DNA from: an uncultured Eubacteriales bacterium
GTDB taxonomy: Bacteria > Bacillota > Clostridia > Lachnospirales > Lachnospiraceae
Reading direction: 5' to 3'
Assembly (NCBI GenBank): GCA_900316755.1
Contig: ONED01000005.1
Location: forward strand, 33,210 to 97,209
DNA: 64,000 nt
Shown here: piece after piece, positions 34,196 through 47,009 of the stretch
Numbering within the stretch: the first letter of the stretch is position 1
Layout: the number at the start of each line of letters is the position of its first letter
Made by a program: the position numbers and the translations under genes
The notes under the pieces: model-generated
Databases searched by the model: none
What the model was told of the DNA's origin: nothing
The model's input: the letters and a program-made list of their open reading frames with translations, nothing else

Positions 34196-35364
34196 TGAGA
34201 AATCCATTATCAAAGAAAATAACCGGCATTGCGCCGTCCGGTATCCGCAAATTTTTTGATGTAGTGAGTGAGATGCCTGATGCCATTTCCTTAGGGGTAG
34301 GAGAACCTGATTTTGATACACCATGGCGTATCCGCGAGGAAGGGATTTATACTCTGGAAAAAGGGAAGACATTCTATACGTCGAATGCCGGTCTGAAAGA
34401 ATTAAAAATCGAAATCTGTAAATACTTAGATAGGAAAGTGAATGTGCAGTATAACTACCGGAATGAAGTCATTGTGACAGTCGGAGGCAGTGAGGGAATC
34501 GATATTGCGCTTCGCGCAATGCTGGATGCGGGAGATGAAGTTCTGATTCCGCAGCCAAGCTATGTTTCTTATTTGCCGTGTACCATCCTTGCCGATGGGG
34601 TTCCGGTAGTGATTCCGCTTCAGGAAAAAAATGAATTTAAGTTGACGGCAGAGGAGTTGGAAGCGGCGATTACGCCAAAGACAAAAATCTTAGTGATGCC
34701 ATTTCCCAATAATCCTACGGGTTCTATCATGACAAGAGAAGATTTGGAGCCTATTGCAGAGGTGGTAAAAAAGCACGACCTGTTTGTAATTTCCGATGAA
34801 ATTTATTCGGAGCTCAGCTACAAAGGTGAACATGTTTCTATTGCAAGCTTTGACGGCATGAAGGAACGCACGATTTTAATCAACGGGTTCTCCAAGGGCT
34901 TTGCGATGACAGGCTGGAGACTTGGATACGCATGCGGACCGAAAGAAATTATTTCGCAGATGATTAAAATTCATCAATATGCAATCATGTGTGCGCCGAC
35001 CAACAGTCAGTACGCTGCCGTGGAGGCACTTCGAAACTGCGAGGCAGAGGTGCAGGAAATGCGTCAGGCATACGATCAACGAAGACGGTTTCTGGTACAT
35101 GAGCTTCGGAGAATGGGGCTGGATTGCTTTGAACCGTTTGGAGCATTCTACATATTCCCGAGTATCAAAGAATTTGGGATGACCTCTGAGGAGTTTGCGA
35201 CCCGTCTGCTTGCGGAGGAAAAGGTGGCGATTGTGCCGGGAACTGCATTTGGTGACTGCGGAGAAGGATTTCTTCGTATTTCCTATGCATATTCGATTGA
35301 GGATTTGAAAGAGGCAATCGGCCGTCTGGAAAGATTTATTACCCGCTTAAGAAGCGAAAAGTAA
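34195..35364 (+). CDS. PLP-dependent aminotransferase, class I/II
   Basis: 389 residues. Fold-type I aminotransferase: PFPNNPTG (169-176), ISDEIYSEL (199-207), and NGFSKGFAMTGWRLGY with PLP Lys234. The end of the protein has the usual substrate-binding Arg segment (EGFLRISYAYS). It is closest by eye to aromatic/branched-chain or aspartate-type enzymes found beside Lrp genes; the substrate is not fixed. Translation is coupled to the Lrp gene. trmL follows 11 bp after the stop. Confidence 0.9.
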   Translation: MRNPLSKKITGIAPSGIRKFFDVVSEMPDAISLGVGEPDFDTPWRIREEGIYTLEKGKTFYTSNAGLKELKIEICKYLDRKVNVQYNYRNEVIVTVGGSEGIDIALRAMLDAGDEVLIPQPSYVSYLPCTILADGVPVVIPLQEKNEFKLTAEELEAAITPKTKILVMPFPNNPTGSIMTREDLEPIAEVVKKHDLFVISDEIYSELSYKGEHVSIASFDGMKERTILINGFSKGFAMTGWRLGYACGPKEIISQMIKIHQYAIMCAPTNSQYAAVEALRNCEAEVQEMRQAYDQRRRFLVHELRRMGLDCFEPFGAFYIFPSIKEFGMTSEEFATRLLAEEKVAIVPGTAFGDCGEGFLRISYAYSIEDLKEAIGRLERFITRLRSEK

Positions 35365-35375
35365 GAGGAAGCAGA

Positions 35376-35888
35376 ATGTTAAATATTGTACTATTTGAAC
35401 CGGAGATTCCGGCAAATACAGGAAATATCGGAAGAACCTGTGTGGCGACCAATACCAGATTGCATTTGATTGAGCCGCTGGGCTTCCGATTGGATGAAAA
35501 ATCGTTAAAACGTGCCGGCATGGACTACTGGAAGGATTTGGACGTTACCACCTATATCGACTATGAAGAGTTCCTTGAAAAAAATCCGGGAGCAAAAATC
35601 TACATGGCTACGACGAAAGCAGAGAAGGTTTACACGGAGGTGTCTTACGAACCGGACTGCTATATCATGTTCGGCAAGGAGAGCGCAGGAATTCCGGAAG
35701 AAATCCTGGTGCATCACAGAGAAGATTGTGTCCGGATTCCGATGGTGGGAGATATTCGTTCCCTGAATCTGGGGAATTCGGTGGCGGTTGTTTTATACGA
35801 GGCACTTCGGCAGAATGATTTTCAGAATATGACGAGGGAGGGGCATTTGCACCGACTTTGTTGGGAGGATGCGGATTATGAAAAATAA
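35376..35888 (+). CDS. trmL: tRNA (cytidine(34)-2'-O)-methyltransferase
   Basis: 170 residues, the usual TrmL size. It methylates the ribose at position 34 of tRNA-Leu. SPOUT-fold motifs: LFEPEIPANTGNIGRTC (N-terminal), MFGKESAGIPEEIL and IPMVGDIRSLNLGNSVAV, the trefoil-knot SAM-binding region. ATG 35376 follows gaggaagcag. The atpZ start lies within its 3' end (11-bp overlap), so trmL runs straight into the ATP synthase genes. Confidence 0.93.
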   Translation: MLNIVLFEPEIPANTGNIGRTCVATNTRLHLIEPLGFRLDEKSLKRAGMDYWKDLDVTTYIDYEEFLEKNPGAKIYMATTKAEKVYTEVSYEPDCYIMFGKESAGIPEEILVHHREDCVRIPMVGDIRSLNLGNSVAVVLYEALRQNDFQNMTREGHLHRLCWEDADYEK

Positions 35889-36117
35889 GAAAGGTGTCTA
35901 TACTGCACTTGCGCTTATTTCGCAGCTTGGAATCAGCATGCTCGTTCCTGTTTTTTTGTGTACCTTTATCGGTGTAAAGTTGGATGAAAAATTCGGAACG
36001 CCATTTACCATCCCGCTCATCATCCTTGGAATTCTTGCCGGAGCACGTAATGTGTATGTACTGGTTCAAAAGACAAAGGAGACCATAGAAGCGGAAAAAG
36101 ATGATGAAGAAGAATGA
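35878..36117 (+). CDS. atpZ: AtpZ/AtpI-family protein heading the ATP synthase operon
   Basis: 79 residues with two transmembrane helices (ALISQLGISMLVPVFLCTF and FTIPLIILGILAGARNVYVLV), as in AtpZ. ATG 35878 has gggagg 9 nt upstream; ATG 35869 is too close. AtpZ and AtpI help assemble the c ring and may carry Mg2+ or Ca2+. It overlaps both trmL and the next gene. Confidence 0.8.
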   Translation: MKNKKGVYTALALISQLGISMLVPVFLCTFIGVKLDEKFGTPFTIPLIILGILAGARNVYVLVQKTKETIEAEKDDEEE

Positions 36118-36502
36118 TACATTACAGGAGTTACTTGTCGGAATAATTCTTTTGGGCATAGCAGTTCAGATGGTCTGTATCTGTGTTTCAAAGGATTATT
36201 TATATAATGCAGTGGGACTATGGAGTGGCATAGCCATTGCATGCTTTATGGCAATTCATATGAAGCGCTCTATCGAGGACGCCTTGGATCTGGGAGAAGA
36301 GGGGGCAGAAAAATATGCCCGCAAAGCTTATGTGATACGCGTACTTGTGTCGGCGCTCGTAATCGGGGTTGTCATTTACTTCAACCTTGGAAATCCAATC
36401 ACTCTGGTGATCGGAATTTTCCCGTTGAAGCTGTCGGCGTATTTGCAGCCACAGATACACAAAGTATTTTCGTGGCTTTGGAAACGCAGAAAGGAAGACT
36501 AA
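36101..36502 (+). CDS. atpI: ATP synthase subunit I
   Basis: 133 residues with four hydrophobic helices, including LLVGIILLGIAVQMVCICV and VLVSALVIGVVIYFNLGNPI. Position between AtpZ and subunit a, and size, fit AtpI, a chaperone for c-ring assembly. It overlaps atpZ by 17 bp. Confidence 0.8.
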   Translation: MMKKNDTLQELLVGIILLGIAVQMVCICVSKDYLYNAVGLWSGIAIACFMAIHMKRSIEDALDLGEEGAEKYARKAYVIRVLVSALVIGVVIYFNLGNPITLVIGIFPLKLSAYLQPQIHKVFSWLWKRRKED

Positions 36503-36527
36503 TTTTAAGAAAAGGAGGTTTTATCAA

Positions 36528-37235
36528 GTGGTAGGAATAGTAGCTGCAGATGCTGACTTTATGATACACAGTATTCTTAAGCTTAACGTATTCGGACAGG
36601 AAGTATACCTCACGACCACCCATGTCAGTCTTTTGATTGTATGTGTGGGGCTGATTGTGTTTGCTCTGGTCGTACGGTGCAGGCTGAAGGATACAGACGG
36701 CAAGCCCGGCGGACTGCAGAATGCTGTTGAGATGATTGTCGAGATGCTGGACGGCATGGTGAAAAGCTCCATGGGGAAAAACGCAGTGAGATACCGGAAC
36801 TATATCGGGACACTATTTCTGTTCCTGATCATCAGCAATACTTCCGGTTTGTTGGGACTCAGACCCCCTACTGCGGATTATGGTGTGACTTTTCCACTGG
36901 GAGTGATTACGTTTGTTCTGATTCAATACAATAATATTCGATGGAACAAAGTGGGCGCTTTCACAGATTTATTTAAGCCGATACCGGTCTTATTCCCGAT
37001 TAACCTGATTGGGGAGATTGCGGTGCCGTTCTCGTTGTCACTGCGTTTGTTTGGTAACGTGGTATCCGGAACGGTCATCATGGCACTGATTTACGGATTG
37101 CTGAGTAAGGTTGCATTCCTCTGGCCGGGGATTTTGCATGCATATTTTGATATCTTCTCAGGTGCAATCCAGACATATGTATTCTGTATGTTAACAATGG
37201 TATTTATCTCTCAGAAAATACCGGAAAATAATTAA
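36528..37235 (+). CDS. atpB: F0F1 ATP synthase subunit a
   Basis: 235 residues, multiple transmembrane helices. The essential Arg is in FSLSLRLFGNVVSG, facing the c ring; a further conserved helix is YFDIFSGAIQTYVFCMLTMVF. GTG start at 36528 with aaaggagg 9 nt upstream. It provides the ion path of the F0 sector in the membrane. Confidence 0.95.
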   Translation: MVGIVAADADFMIHSILKLNVFGQEVYLTTTHVSLLIVCVGLIVFALVVRCRLKDTDGKPGGLQNAVEMIVEMLDGMVKSSMGKNAVRYRNYIGTLFLFLIISNTSGLLGLRPPTADYGVTFPLGVITFVLIQYNNIRWNKVGAFTDLFKPIPVLFPINLIGEIAVPFSLSLRLFGNVVSGTVIMALIYGLLSKVAFLWPGILHAYFDIFSGAIQTYVFCMLTMVFISQKIPENN

Positions 37236-37252
37236 AATGATTTCAAATTTAG

Positions 37253-37531
<279 letters not shown>

Positions 37532-37570
37532 AATCGGACAGGGAGAAAAAAGAAGGAAGGAGGCCGGGCT

Positions 37571-38086
37571 TTGGATCGTTTATTTACGCTGGACGCACAA
37601 TTCCTTTTTGATGCGGTCGTATTGGCACTCAGCATGCTGGTACTGTTTACCCTGCTGTCTTACCTGCTTTTCAATCCGGTTCGAGATTTGCTGGAAAAAC
37701 GAAAACAGCGGGTCGTGGATGACCAGGAAACTGCAAAGCGGGAGAAACAGGAAGCGATTGCATACAAGGAAGAGTACGAACAAAAGTTAAAAGAAGTAGA
37801 TAAAGAAGCGGAAGCAATCTTAAGCGAAGCGCGCAAGAGAGCCAAACAGAATGAATCAAAGATTGTGGCTGAGGCAAAGGAAGAAGCAGCGCGTATTCTT
37901 GCCCGCGCAAATGCGGAAGTGGAATTAGAAAAGAAACGTGCGCTGGATGATATGAAGCAGGAGATGATTTCAATTGCCTCTATGATGGCAAAGAAGGTGG
38001 TATCAGCCTCTATCGATGCCGATGTGCAGGATCGTCTGTTTGAGGAAACATTGAAAGAAATGGGTGAGGATACATGGCTAAGTTAG
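37571..38086 (+). CDS. atpF: F0F1 ATP synthase subunit b
   Basis: 171 residues. One N-terminal membrane helix (FDAVVLALSMLVLFTLLSYLLF) and a long charged helix (VRDLLEKRKQRVVDDQETAKREKQEA in part) typical of the peripheral stalk. The start is TTG 37571 with aaggaggc upstream. It overlaps atpH by 13 bp. Confidence 0.93.
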   Translation: MDRLFTLDAQFLFDAVVLALSMLVLFTLLSYLLFNPVRDLLEKRKQRVVDDQETAKREKQEAIAYKEEYEQKLKEVDKEAEAILSEARKRAKQNESKIVAEAKEEAARILARANAEVELEKKRALDDMKQEMISIASMMAKKVVSASIDADVQDRLFEETLKEMGEDTWLS

Positions 38087-38619
38087 TTTCAAAAACATAT
38101 GGGGATGCGTTGTTTGCAGTCGCTTTGGAAGAAGACCGTATGGATGAATTTTTTGAAGCAGGGAAAGTCGTGACTGAAGTTCTGCGCACAAATGAAGAAT
38201 TTGGCAAACTGATGAATCATCCGAAAATCATAAAGGAAGAAAAAGTAAGAATTGTGGAAGAAATTTTCGATGGCAAAGCTCCGAAAGAAATGATAGGAGT
38301 GATGTGTCTGCTCGTCACAAAAGGACGTGCGGGAGAGATGCTTTCCGTATTTGATTACTTTGTAAGCCTTGTAAAAGAAGAAAAGAAAATCGGAATCGCC
38401 CATGTCAAAACAGCAGTTCCCTTAAGCAGTGGGCAGAAAACAAAAGTGGAACAGAGACTTTTGGATACTACAAAATATGAAACATTTGAAATGCACTATT
38501 CTGTAGAGCCTTCTCTGATTGGAGGCATGGTGATTCGAATCGGTGACCGCGTGGTAGACAGCAGTATTCAGACAAAATTATACGAGCTGACCCGTGGGCT
38601 CCGCAATGTACGGGTATAG
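38074..38619 (+). CDS. atpH: F0F1 ATP synthase subunit delta
   Basis: 181 residues. The N-terminal helical domain (VSKTYGDALFAVALEE) and C-terminal part (EPSLIGGMVIRIGDRVVDSSIQTKL in part) match the delta/OSCP family that joins the stalk to F1. It starts inside the end of atpF. Confidence 0.93.
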   Translation: MAKLVSKTYGDALFAVALEEDRMDEFFEAGKVVTEVLRTNEEFGKLMNHPKIIKEEKVRIVEEIFDGKAPKEMIGVMCLLVTKGRAGEMLSVFDYFVSLVKEEKKIGIAHVKTAVPLSSGQKTKVEQRLLDTTKYETFEMHYSVEPSLIGGMVIRIGDRVVDSSIQTKLYELTRGLRNVRV

Positions 38620-38635
38620 ACGCGTACGACTATAA

Positions 38636-40174
<1,539 letters not shown>

Positions 40175-40186
40175 GGGTGCACTGTC

Positions 40187-41050
40187 ATGGCATCAATGAG
40201 AGAAATTAAACGGCGTCGGAGCAGTATCCAGAGTACGCAGCAGATTACAAAAGCCATGAAACTTGTCTCTACGGTGAAACTGCAGAAGGCAAGACAACGT
40301 GCAGAGCACTCAAAACCATATTTTCAGTATATGTATCAGACTATCACTTCCATGCTTGCAAAGGCAGGGGAGATAAACCATCCTTACCTAAAAGGCAGCG
40401 GTTCGGACAGAGTCGGGATTGTGGTCGTTACCTCCAACAGAGGACTTGCAGGAGGGTATAATTCCAATATTGTCAGACTGATTCAGACAAGCGGCTTTGC
40501 AACAGAAAATGTGCGTCTGTATACCGTGGGGAATAAGGGAGCAGAGGCTCTTGCAAGAAAAGGATATGAGGTGGCAGCAGACTATCCGGAGGTGATTGAG
40601 GAACCGACGTTTGAGGATGCCAAAAGGATAGGAGAAAGAGTGCTCTCTGATTTTTCAAACGGGGAAATCGGAGAAATCTATGTTGCATATACCGAATTTA
40701 AGAATACCGTAAGTCACATACCGAAACTGATGAAGCTTCTTCCTGTGGACGCCGGCGAAATGCAGACGGAGGAAAGTGAAGCGGAGAAGCTCACTCTGAT
40801 GAATTTTGAACCAAGTGAAGAGGAGGCAATCGGCCTTCTGATTCCAAAGTATGTGACCAGTATTCTATACGGTGCTTTTGTAGAGGCAGTTGCAAGTGAG
40901 AATGGCGCGCGTATGCAGGCAATGGATTCTGCGACGAACAATGCAGAAGAGATTATAAACGATTTGGAACTGAAATATAATAGAGCCCGTCAGGGTGCTA
41001 TTACACAAGAATTAACAGAAATTATAGCCGGAGCAGATGCTATCGGATAA
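40187..41050 (+). CDS. atpG: F0F1 ATP synthase subunit gamma
   Basis: 287 residues. Conserved N-terminal helix MREIKRRRSSIQSTQQITKA and C-terminal helix NNAEEIINDLELKYNRARQG form the rotor shaft; TSNRGLAGGYN is the typical central motif. It is 12 bp after atpA and 18 bp before atpD. Confidence 0.95.
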   Translation: MASMREIKRRRSSIQSTQQITKAMKLVSTVKLQKARQRAEHSKPYFQYMYQTITSMLAKAGEINHPYLKGSGSDRVGIVVVTSNRGLAGGYNSNIVRLIQTSGFATENVRLYTVGNKGAEALARKGYEVAADYPEVIEEPTFEDAKRIGERVLSDFSNGEIGEIYVAYTEFKNTVSHIPKLMKLLPVDAGEMQTEESEAEKLTLMNFEPSEEEAIGLLIPKYVTSILYGAFVEAVASENGARMQAMDSATNNAEEIINDLELKYNRARQGAITQELTEIIAGADAIG

Positions 41051-42460
<1,410 letters not shown>

Positions 42461-42472
42461 AGGTGAGTGCAT

Positions 42473-42877
42473 ATGGCAGAGAATAACAGGTTTGAATTAA
42501 AAATTATCACGCCGGACGCCATCTTTTTTGAAGGGGAAGGCACCTTTCTGGAGTTTACGTCCGTAGAAGGGCAGATGGGGGTTTATAAAAATCACATTCC
42601 TTTGACGACGGTTCTGGAGCCATGCGTCATGAAAATCCATGACGGAGATACCGGAAAAAAAGCAGCCATTCTTGGCGGATTTGTGGAAATCCAAAAGGAG
42701 CGTATCACCGTGCTTGCGGAGGATGCAAACTGGCCGGAGGAAATCGATGTGGCACGTGCCGAAGCGGCGAAAAAGCGTGCCGAGGAGCGATTGGCTCGGA
42801 GAGAAAAAGGGGTCGATATGGCACGGGCGGAAGCAGCACTAAAAAGAGCTGTGGTCCGAATCAAAGCGGCAAAATAA
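42473..42877 (+). CDS. atpC: F0F1 ATP synthase subunit epsilon
   Basis: 134 residues. N-terminal beta sandwich (FFEGEGTFLEFTSVEGQMGV) and C-terminal two-helix part (RAEAAKKRAEERLARREKG). ATG 42473 with gaggtg 6 nt upstream; an in-frame GTG lies at 42467. Last gene of the operon, followed by a terminator. Confidence 0.93.
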   Translation: MAENNRFELKIITPDAIFFEGEGTFLEFTSVEGQMGVYKNHIPLTTVLEPCVMKIHDGDTGKKAAILGGFVEIQKERITVLAEDANWPEEIDVARAEAAKKRAEERLARREKGVDMARAEAALKRAVVRIKAAK

Positions 42878-42899
42878 TAGAAAGAAATCAGTTACACTG

Positions 42900-42953
42900 A
42901 GCCTGAGGCAGTCGGCACACACGCCGCTGCCAAGGGCTTTTTCTTTTGGAATA
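42900..42953 (+). terminator. Intrinsic terminator of the ATP synthase operon
   Basis: Inner stem ggcagtcggc/gccgctgcc with a one-base bulge and a short outer stem (agcc/gggct), followed by TTTTTCTTTT. It lies 22 bp after atpC. Confidence 0.8.
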
Positions 42954-42963
42954 TCACCCTACC

Positions 42964-42980
42964 ATATGAAATTGTCATAT
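42964..42980. promoter_or_regulatory. Palindrome upstream of the GH38 gene
   Basis: ATATGA-aattg-TCATAT, a perfect 6-bp inverted repeat with 5-bp spacer in the 192-bp gap between atpC and the mannosidase gene. It could be an operator; TATAAT follows at about 43010. Weak evidence. Confidence 0.3.
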
Positions 42981-43069
42981 CAGCGCAAGAAAGAACGAGA
43001 TAATACAATTATAATAAGAAAAGGGAATTTTACCTATTATTATGTCTAAAAAATATTATGGGTGGGGCA

Positions 43070-46000
43070 ATGAATAAGTTATTGAAAAAAATTTTAGTTA
43101 CATGCAATACGTTGCGATCACAGTTCTTTACTTATGCGGGCAGTGTAGACGATATTGAGTATGTGGAAACCGGATATAAAACGGATGATAATCCGCCAAC
43201 AGAAGGGTGGAAAAAATATACAGACAGAATGCGCTTTTTTGGGAATGACAAGCACTATTGGCTGAAGCTTCATTTCAAAACGCCTTCTGTGACAAAGCAT
43301 CAATATGTTGCCTTGACGACTGCGACAGGATACGAAGGAGAAAGAGACACCATTAATCCACAGTGTATGGTGTTTATAGACGGAAAGATTGTCCAGGCGT
43401 TGGATACCAATCATTCTCTGGTGCGTTTAGAGCCGGATAGAGAGTATCAGATTTTTATTTATTATTATATGGGTTCGGATCATGATGCCTGTGAATTTCG
43501 GATGTGGCTTTCTTACATAGATGAAACGGTAGAGCAGCTCTATTACGATATGTTTGTTCCGTTTCAGGCATGCAGGGATGTTTATACGGAGAATTCCTAT
43601 GAGTTTGCCAATACTGTAAAAGTCTTGGAACAAGCCTGCAACATGTTGGATTTGAACTATCCGTATACAGAAGCGTATTATGACCGGATTTGTCAGGCCG
43701 GAAAATTTTTAAAGGAAGAATATTATGAAAAAATGTGTGGGAACAGTCCGGTCACAGTGAATTGTATCGGTCATACGCACATTGACGTAGCATGGCTTTG
43801 GACATTGGCGCAGACAAGAGAAAAAGTGCAGAGAAGCTTTGCAACGGTTTTAGAGCTTATGAAACACTATCCGGAGTATCGGTTTATGATGTCACAGCCG
43901 CAGCTGTTTCGATATCTTTCAGAAGTGGCTCCGGAGATGTATGAAGAAATCAAAGAACTTGTGAAATCCGGGAGATGGGAAATGGAAGGCGCCATGTGGC
44001 TGGAGGCGGATTGCAACCTTTCCGGAGGAGAAAGTCTCGTGCGTCAGATTTTGCACGGGAAACGGTTTCTGAAAGAAGAATTTGGTGTGGATAGCAGGGT
44101 ATTATGGCTTCCGGACGTGTTTGGATACAGCGCCGCCATGCCACAGATTCTGAAAAAGAGTGGGATTACACACTTTGTGACATCGAAAATCAGCTGGAAT
44201 GATACGAATGTATTGCCGTATGATACCTTCCTGTGGCAAGGGATTGATGGCAGTGAGATTATAACAGACTTTATCACTACCCAGAACTTTGAGCGGTTTG
44301 GAAAATTCCAAAACGAGACGACTTATGTGGGACTTATTAATCCCTCGATGGTTGCCGGAACATGGAATCGTTATCAGCAAAAAGAGTATAACAATGAGGT
44401 CATGTTGGTATACGGCTGGGGAGATGGCGGCGGTGGTCCTACGGCGGACATGCTGGAACAGCAGCGCAGACTCTCTTATGGTCTTCCCGGCATTCCAAGG
44501 ACGAAGATGTCTTCCTTGAAAGAACATCTCTCTCACGTGGAGGAGAATTTTGAAGAGTCTTGTTGGGAAATCGGGCGTACGCCGAAATGGATTGGAGAAT
44601 TATACCTGGAGTTCCATAGAGGAACGTATACCTCAATGGCCAAAAATAAGAGATATAACCGAAAAGCAGAGATGTTGATGCAGCGGTTAGAAAGCCTGTC
44701 CGTTTTAAACGAAGTACTGGCCAATCGAGAGTACAGGAAAGAGAAGCTGTATGCGATGTGGGATGTGATTCTTCTAAATCAATTTCACGATATTATACCG
44801 GGCTCCTCTATCAAAGAGGTGTACGATGTCAGTTGGAAGCAGTATGAAGAGCTGTTTGCAGAGGGTGAGCTTTCCATTCGTGAGGGACTGCAGGCTTTGG
44901 CAGAACAGGTACAGAGCAAAGACGGAGTTTTGGTGTACAACTCACTTGGCTTTGCCCGTTCAGATGTGATTGCGATAGATGGAGAAGTGTATGAAAGCGG
45001 TCTGATTCCGGCATATGGATGGAAGGTAATCCAACCGGAACGGGATGTGTCAAAGGTAGTAATTCAGGGAAATACCGTTGAGAACGCATATTATAGTTTG
45101 ACTGTGGACACCTATGGACGTATCAGCAGATTGTATGACAAACGATTCGACAGGGAGGTATTTTGCCAAAATCAGGCGGGCAATGAAATCCAGCTCTTTG
45201 AAGATATGCCTCTGGAGTATGAAAACTGGGAGCTTGCAGATTACTATCCGGTAAAAGGAAGGGTCTTAAAAGCAACCAAGATTTCTCCTGTAGAGGAAGC
45301 CTGCAGAAAAGGATTCCGGATGGATTACATTTATCATGATTCTACCATGACCCAGTATATTTATCTGTATGAAAACCTGCAGCGGATTGATGTGAAAAAT
45401 GAGATAGAGTGGCATGAGAAAAAACAGCTCATGAAGATTGCATTTCCGTTCCGGATTCATACCAATCACGCATCTTATGATATACAGTTCGGAAATGTAG
45501 AGCGCAGTACATGCAGAAACACGAGCTGGGATGCGGCAAAATTTGAAGTTTGCGGTCAAAAGTGGGTGGATTTGTCCGAATACGATTATGGAGTCAGCCT
45601 GCTCAATGATTCTAAATACGGATTTAGTACAGAAGAAAATGTATTAAAACTGACCGTACTAAAGTGCGGAACCTATCCAAATGAAGTGGCTGACCAGGGA
45701 CATCACGAATTTAGTTACGCGATTTATCCACACGGCGGTGATTTCAGGAGGGGTCAAACGGTGAAGCAGGCCTACTCGTTTAATCAGCCGTTAGAAAGTT
45801 TGAAAGTTTCAAACAAGGCGTCGGGTGTTCTTGGAGATGAATTCAGTTTTCTGTCCGCAGACAGAGAAAACATTATCATAGATACGATAAAAGGCGCTGA
45901 GGACAGCGAAGATGTGATTATCCGTCTTTATGATGCCTACAACTGTTCTTCGACAACAAAATTGCAGTTTGGTGTACCGATAGACAGAGCGCAGATTTGC

Positions 46001-46117
46001 GATTTGATGGAGCAAGAAATTTGTGATGTGCCCATTTCGGAGGACAATACAGTGGAGCTTCAAGTGAAAAATTTTGAGATTGTAACATTGAAGGTAAAAA
46101 AGAGGGTACACATATAA
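43070..46117 (+). CDS. Alpha-mannosidase, glycoside hydrolase family 38
   Basis: 1015 residues. It removes alpha-linked mannose from oligosaccharides with retention. The catalytic domain has zinc ligands in HTHIDVAWLW (His237 and Asp239), the nucleophile/zinc Asp349 in WLPDVFGYSAAMPQIL, and His573 in NQFHDIIPGSS. No signal peptide is seen, so it acts in the cytosol on imported glycans. The C-terminal half is the beta-sandwich part of GH38. ATG 43070 has weak ggtgg upstream; ATG 43058 is an alternative in frame. It converges with the AraC gene and its stop lies in the terminator hairpin. Confidence 0.93.
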   Translation: MNKLLKKILVTCNTLRSQFFTYAGSVDDIEYVETGYKTDDNPPTEGWKKYTDRMRFFGNDKHYWLKLHFKTPSVTKHQYVALTTATGYEGERDTINPQCMVFIDGKIVQALDTNHSLVRLEPDREYQIFIYYYMGSDHDACEFRMWLSYIDETVEQLYYDMFVPFQACRDVYTENSYEFANTVKVLEQACNMLDLNYPYTEAYYDRICQAGKFLKEEYYEKMCGNSPVTVNCIGHTHIDVAWLWTLAQTREKVQRSFATVLELMKHYPEYRFMMSQPQLFRYLSEVAPEMYEEIKELVKSGRWEMEGAMWLEADCNLSGGESLVRQILHGKRFLKEEFGVDSRVLWLPDVFGYSAAMPQILKKSGITHFVTSKISWNDTNVLPYDTFLWQGIDGSEIITDFITTQNFERFGKFQNETTYVGLINPSMVAGTWNRYQQKEYNNEVMLVYGWGDGGGGPTADMLEQQRRLSYGLPGIPRTKMSSLKEHLSHVEENFEESCWEIGRTPKWIGELYLEFHRGTYTSMAKNKRYNRKAEMLMQRLESLSVLNEVLANREYRKEKLYAMWDVILLNQFHDIIPGSSIKEVYDVSWKQYEELFAEGELSIREGLQALAEQVQSKDGVLVYNSLGFARSDVIAIDGEVYESGLIPAYGWKVIQPERDVSKVVIQGNTVENAYYSLTVDTYGRISRLYDKRFDREVFCQNQAGNEIQLFEDMPLEYENWELADYYPVKGRVLKATKISPVEEACRKGFRMDYIYHDSTMTQYIYLYENLQRIDVKNEIEWHEKKQLMKIAFPFRIHTNHASYDIQFGNVERSTCRNTSWDAAKFEVCGQKWVDLSEYDYGVSLLNDSKYGFSTEENVLKLTVLKCGTYPNEVADQGHHEFSYAIYPHGGDFRRGQTVKQAYSFNQPLESLKVSNKASGVLGDEFSFLSADRENIIIDTIKGAEDSEDVIIRLYDAYNCSSTTKLQFGVPIDRAQICDLMEQEICDVPISEDNTVELQVKNFEIVTLKVKKRVHI

Positions 46118-46129
46118 TATGTGTGCCCT
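46095..46129 (-). terminator. Terminator of the AraC gene, overlapping the end of the GH38 gene
   Basis: agggtacacata (46103-46114) pairs with tatgtgtgccct (46118-46129) around a 3-nt loop. On the - strand the stem is followed by CTTTTTTACC. The GH38 stop codon (46115-46117) is the loop. Confidence 0.8.
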
Positions 46130-46136
46130 GTTGCGA

Positions 46137-46985
46137 TTATTGTGATGTTTTCCGATATTTTAAAGGAGACATTTTATATTTTTCCTTGAATAAGGTGTAT
46201 GCCCAGCTTACATTTTCAAATCCGCATTCGTAGCAGATGTCCAGAATGGGAGCATCACTGTTAATCAGGGAATTGGCCCAATAATTCAGCCGTAAATCAT
46301 TGATGTAATCGGGAATGGTTTTCCCATAATACTGCTTCAAGATTCGGCCTAAATATGCGCGACATTTTCCGCTCATCTCGACCATGTGCTCGGGACCCTG
46401 GCTGAAATGCTCTAATTTCTGCATCTTGAGGTTTAATTCGTACAGCCAGCTTGGAACATTGTTGTTGGACTGCTCGATACGTCCGATTCGCGAAAAATAT
46501 CTGGTAAATATTTTGAACAGCAGCAAACGGGAACGGTATTTTAACTGTGGAATGTCGGTTGCCGGTGTAGAATTCAGCTCTTCCATTTGCTTCAGCATCC
46601 ACAGGATATCCGACTCCTGGAGCAGAATGCTGGGCGGATGCGGAAGGGATAACAATTCTTTGGAAGGGTACCCTTCGGTAAGAAATTGAAACAGTTCGTT
46701 TAAAATTTCTTCTGTAAATGCGAGGTTTACAAAAGAAGCCTTTTTACTGGTAGAGTACTCGTAAATATGCGCGTCCGATTTCCGGATAAACACAAGCGTG
46801 CCACGGGGAAGGATTTCCTTTGAACCGTTAATGTAGTGTTTTACATTATTTTCTAAGGTTAAGAAAATTTCGTAATAGTCGTGACAATGTAATACGGAGT
46901 TTTCATTAAACACATAAACAGTGCGGTATCGGAATCCAACATTTTCGTCGATTTGGGTTGATGCGGTCTGGAGTACTGGCTGCAT
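46137..46985 (-). CDS. AraC family transcriptional regulator with cupin-type sensor domain
   Basis: 282 residues. The N-terminal cupin-like domain (SVLHCHDYYEIFLTLENNVKHYINGSKEILPRG in part) would bind a sugar. The C-terminal AraC-type double HTH has TIPDYINDLRLNYWANSLI, ILDICYECGFENVSWAYTLFKEKYKMSPLKYR. The start is ATG 46985 with aaggagg 9 nt upstream; GTG 46994 is less likely. Placed between the mannosidase and the first transporter operon, divergent from the latter, it probably controls both. Confidence 0.9.
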   Translation of the reverse strand: MQPVLQTASTQIDENVGFRYRTVYVFNENSVLHCHDYYEIFLTLENNVKHYINGSKEILPRGTLVFIRKSDAHIYEYSTSKKASFVNLAFTEEILNELFQFLTEGYPSKELLSLPHPPSILLQESDILWMLKQMEELNSTPATDIPQLKYRSRLLLFKIFTRYFSRIGRIEQSNNNVPSWLYELNLKMQKLEHFSQGPEHMVEMSGKCRAYLGRILKQYYGKTIPDYINDLRLNYWANSLINSDAPILDICYECGFENVSWAYTLFKEKYKMSPLKYRKTSQ

Positions 46986-47009
46986 TGTACACACCTCCTT
47001 GTAAATGTC

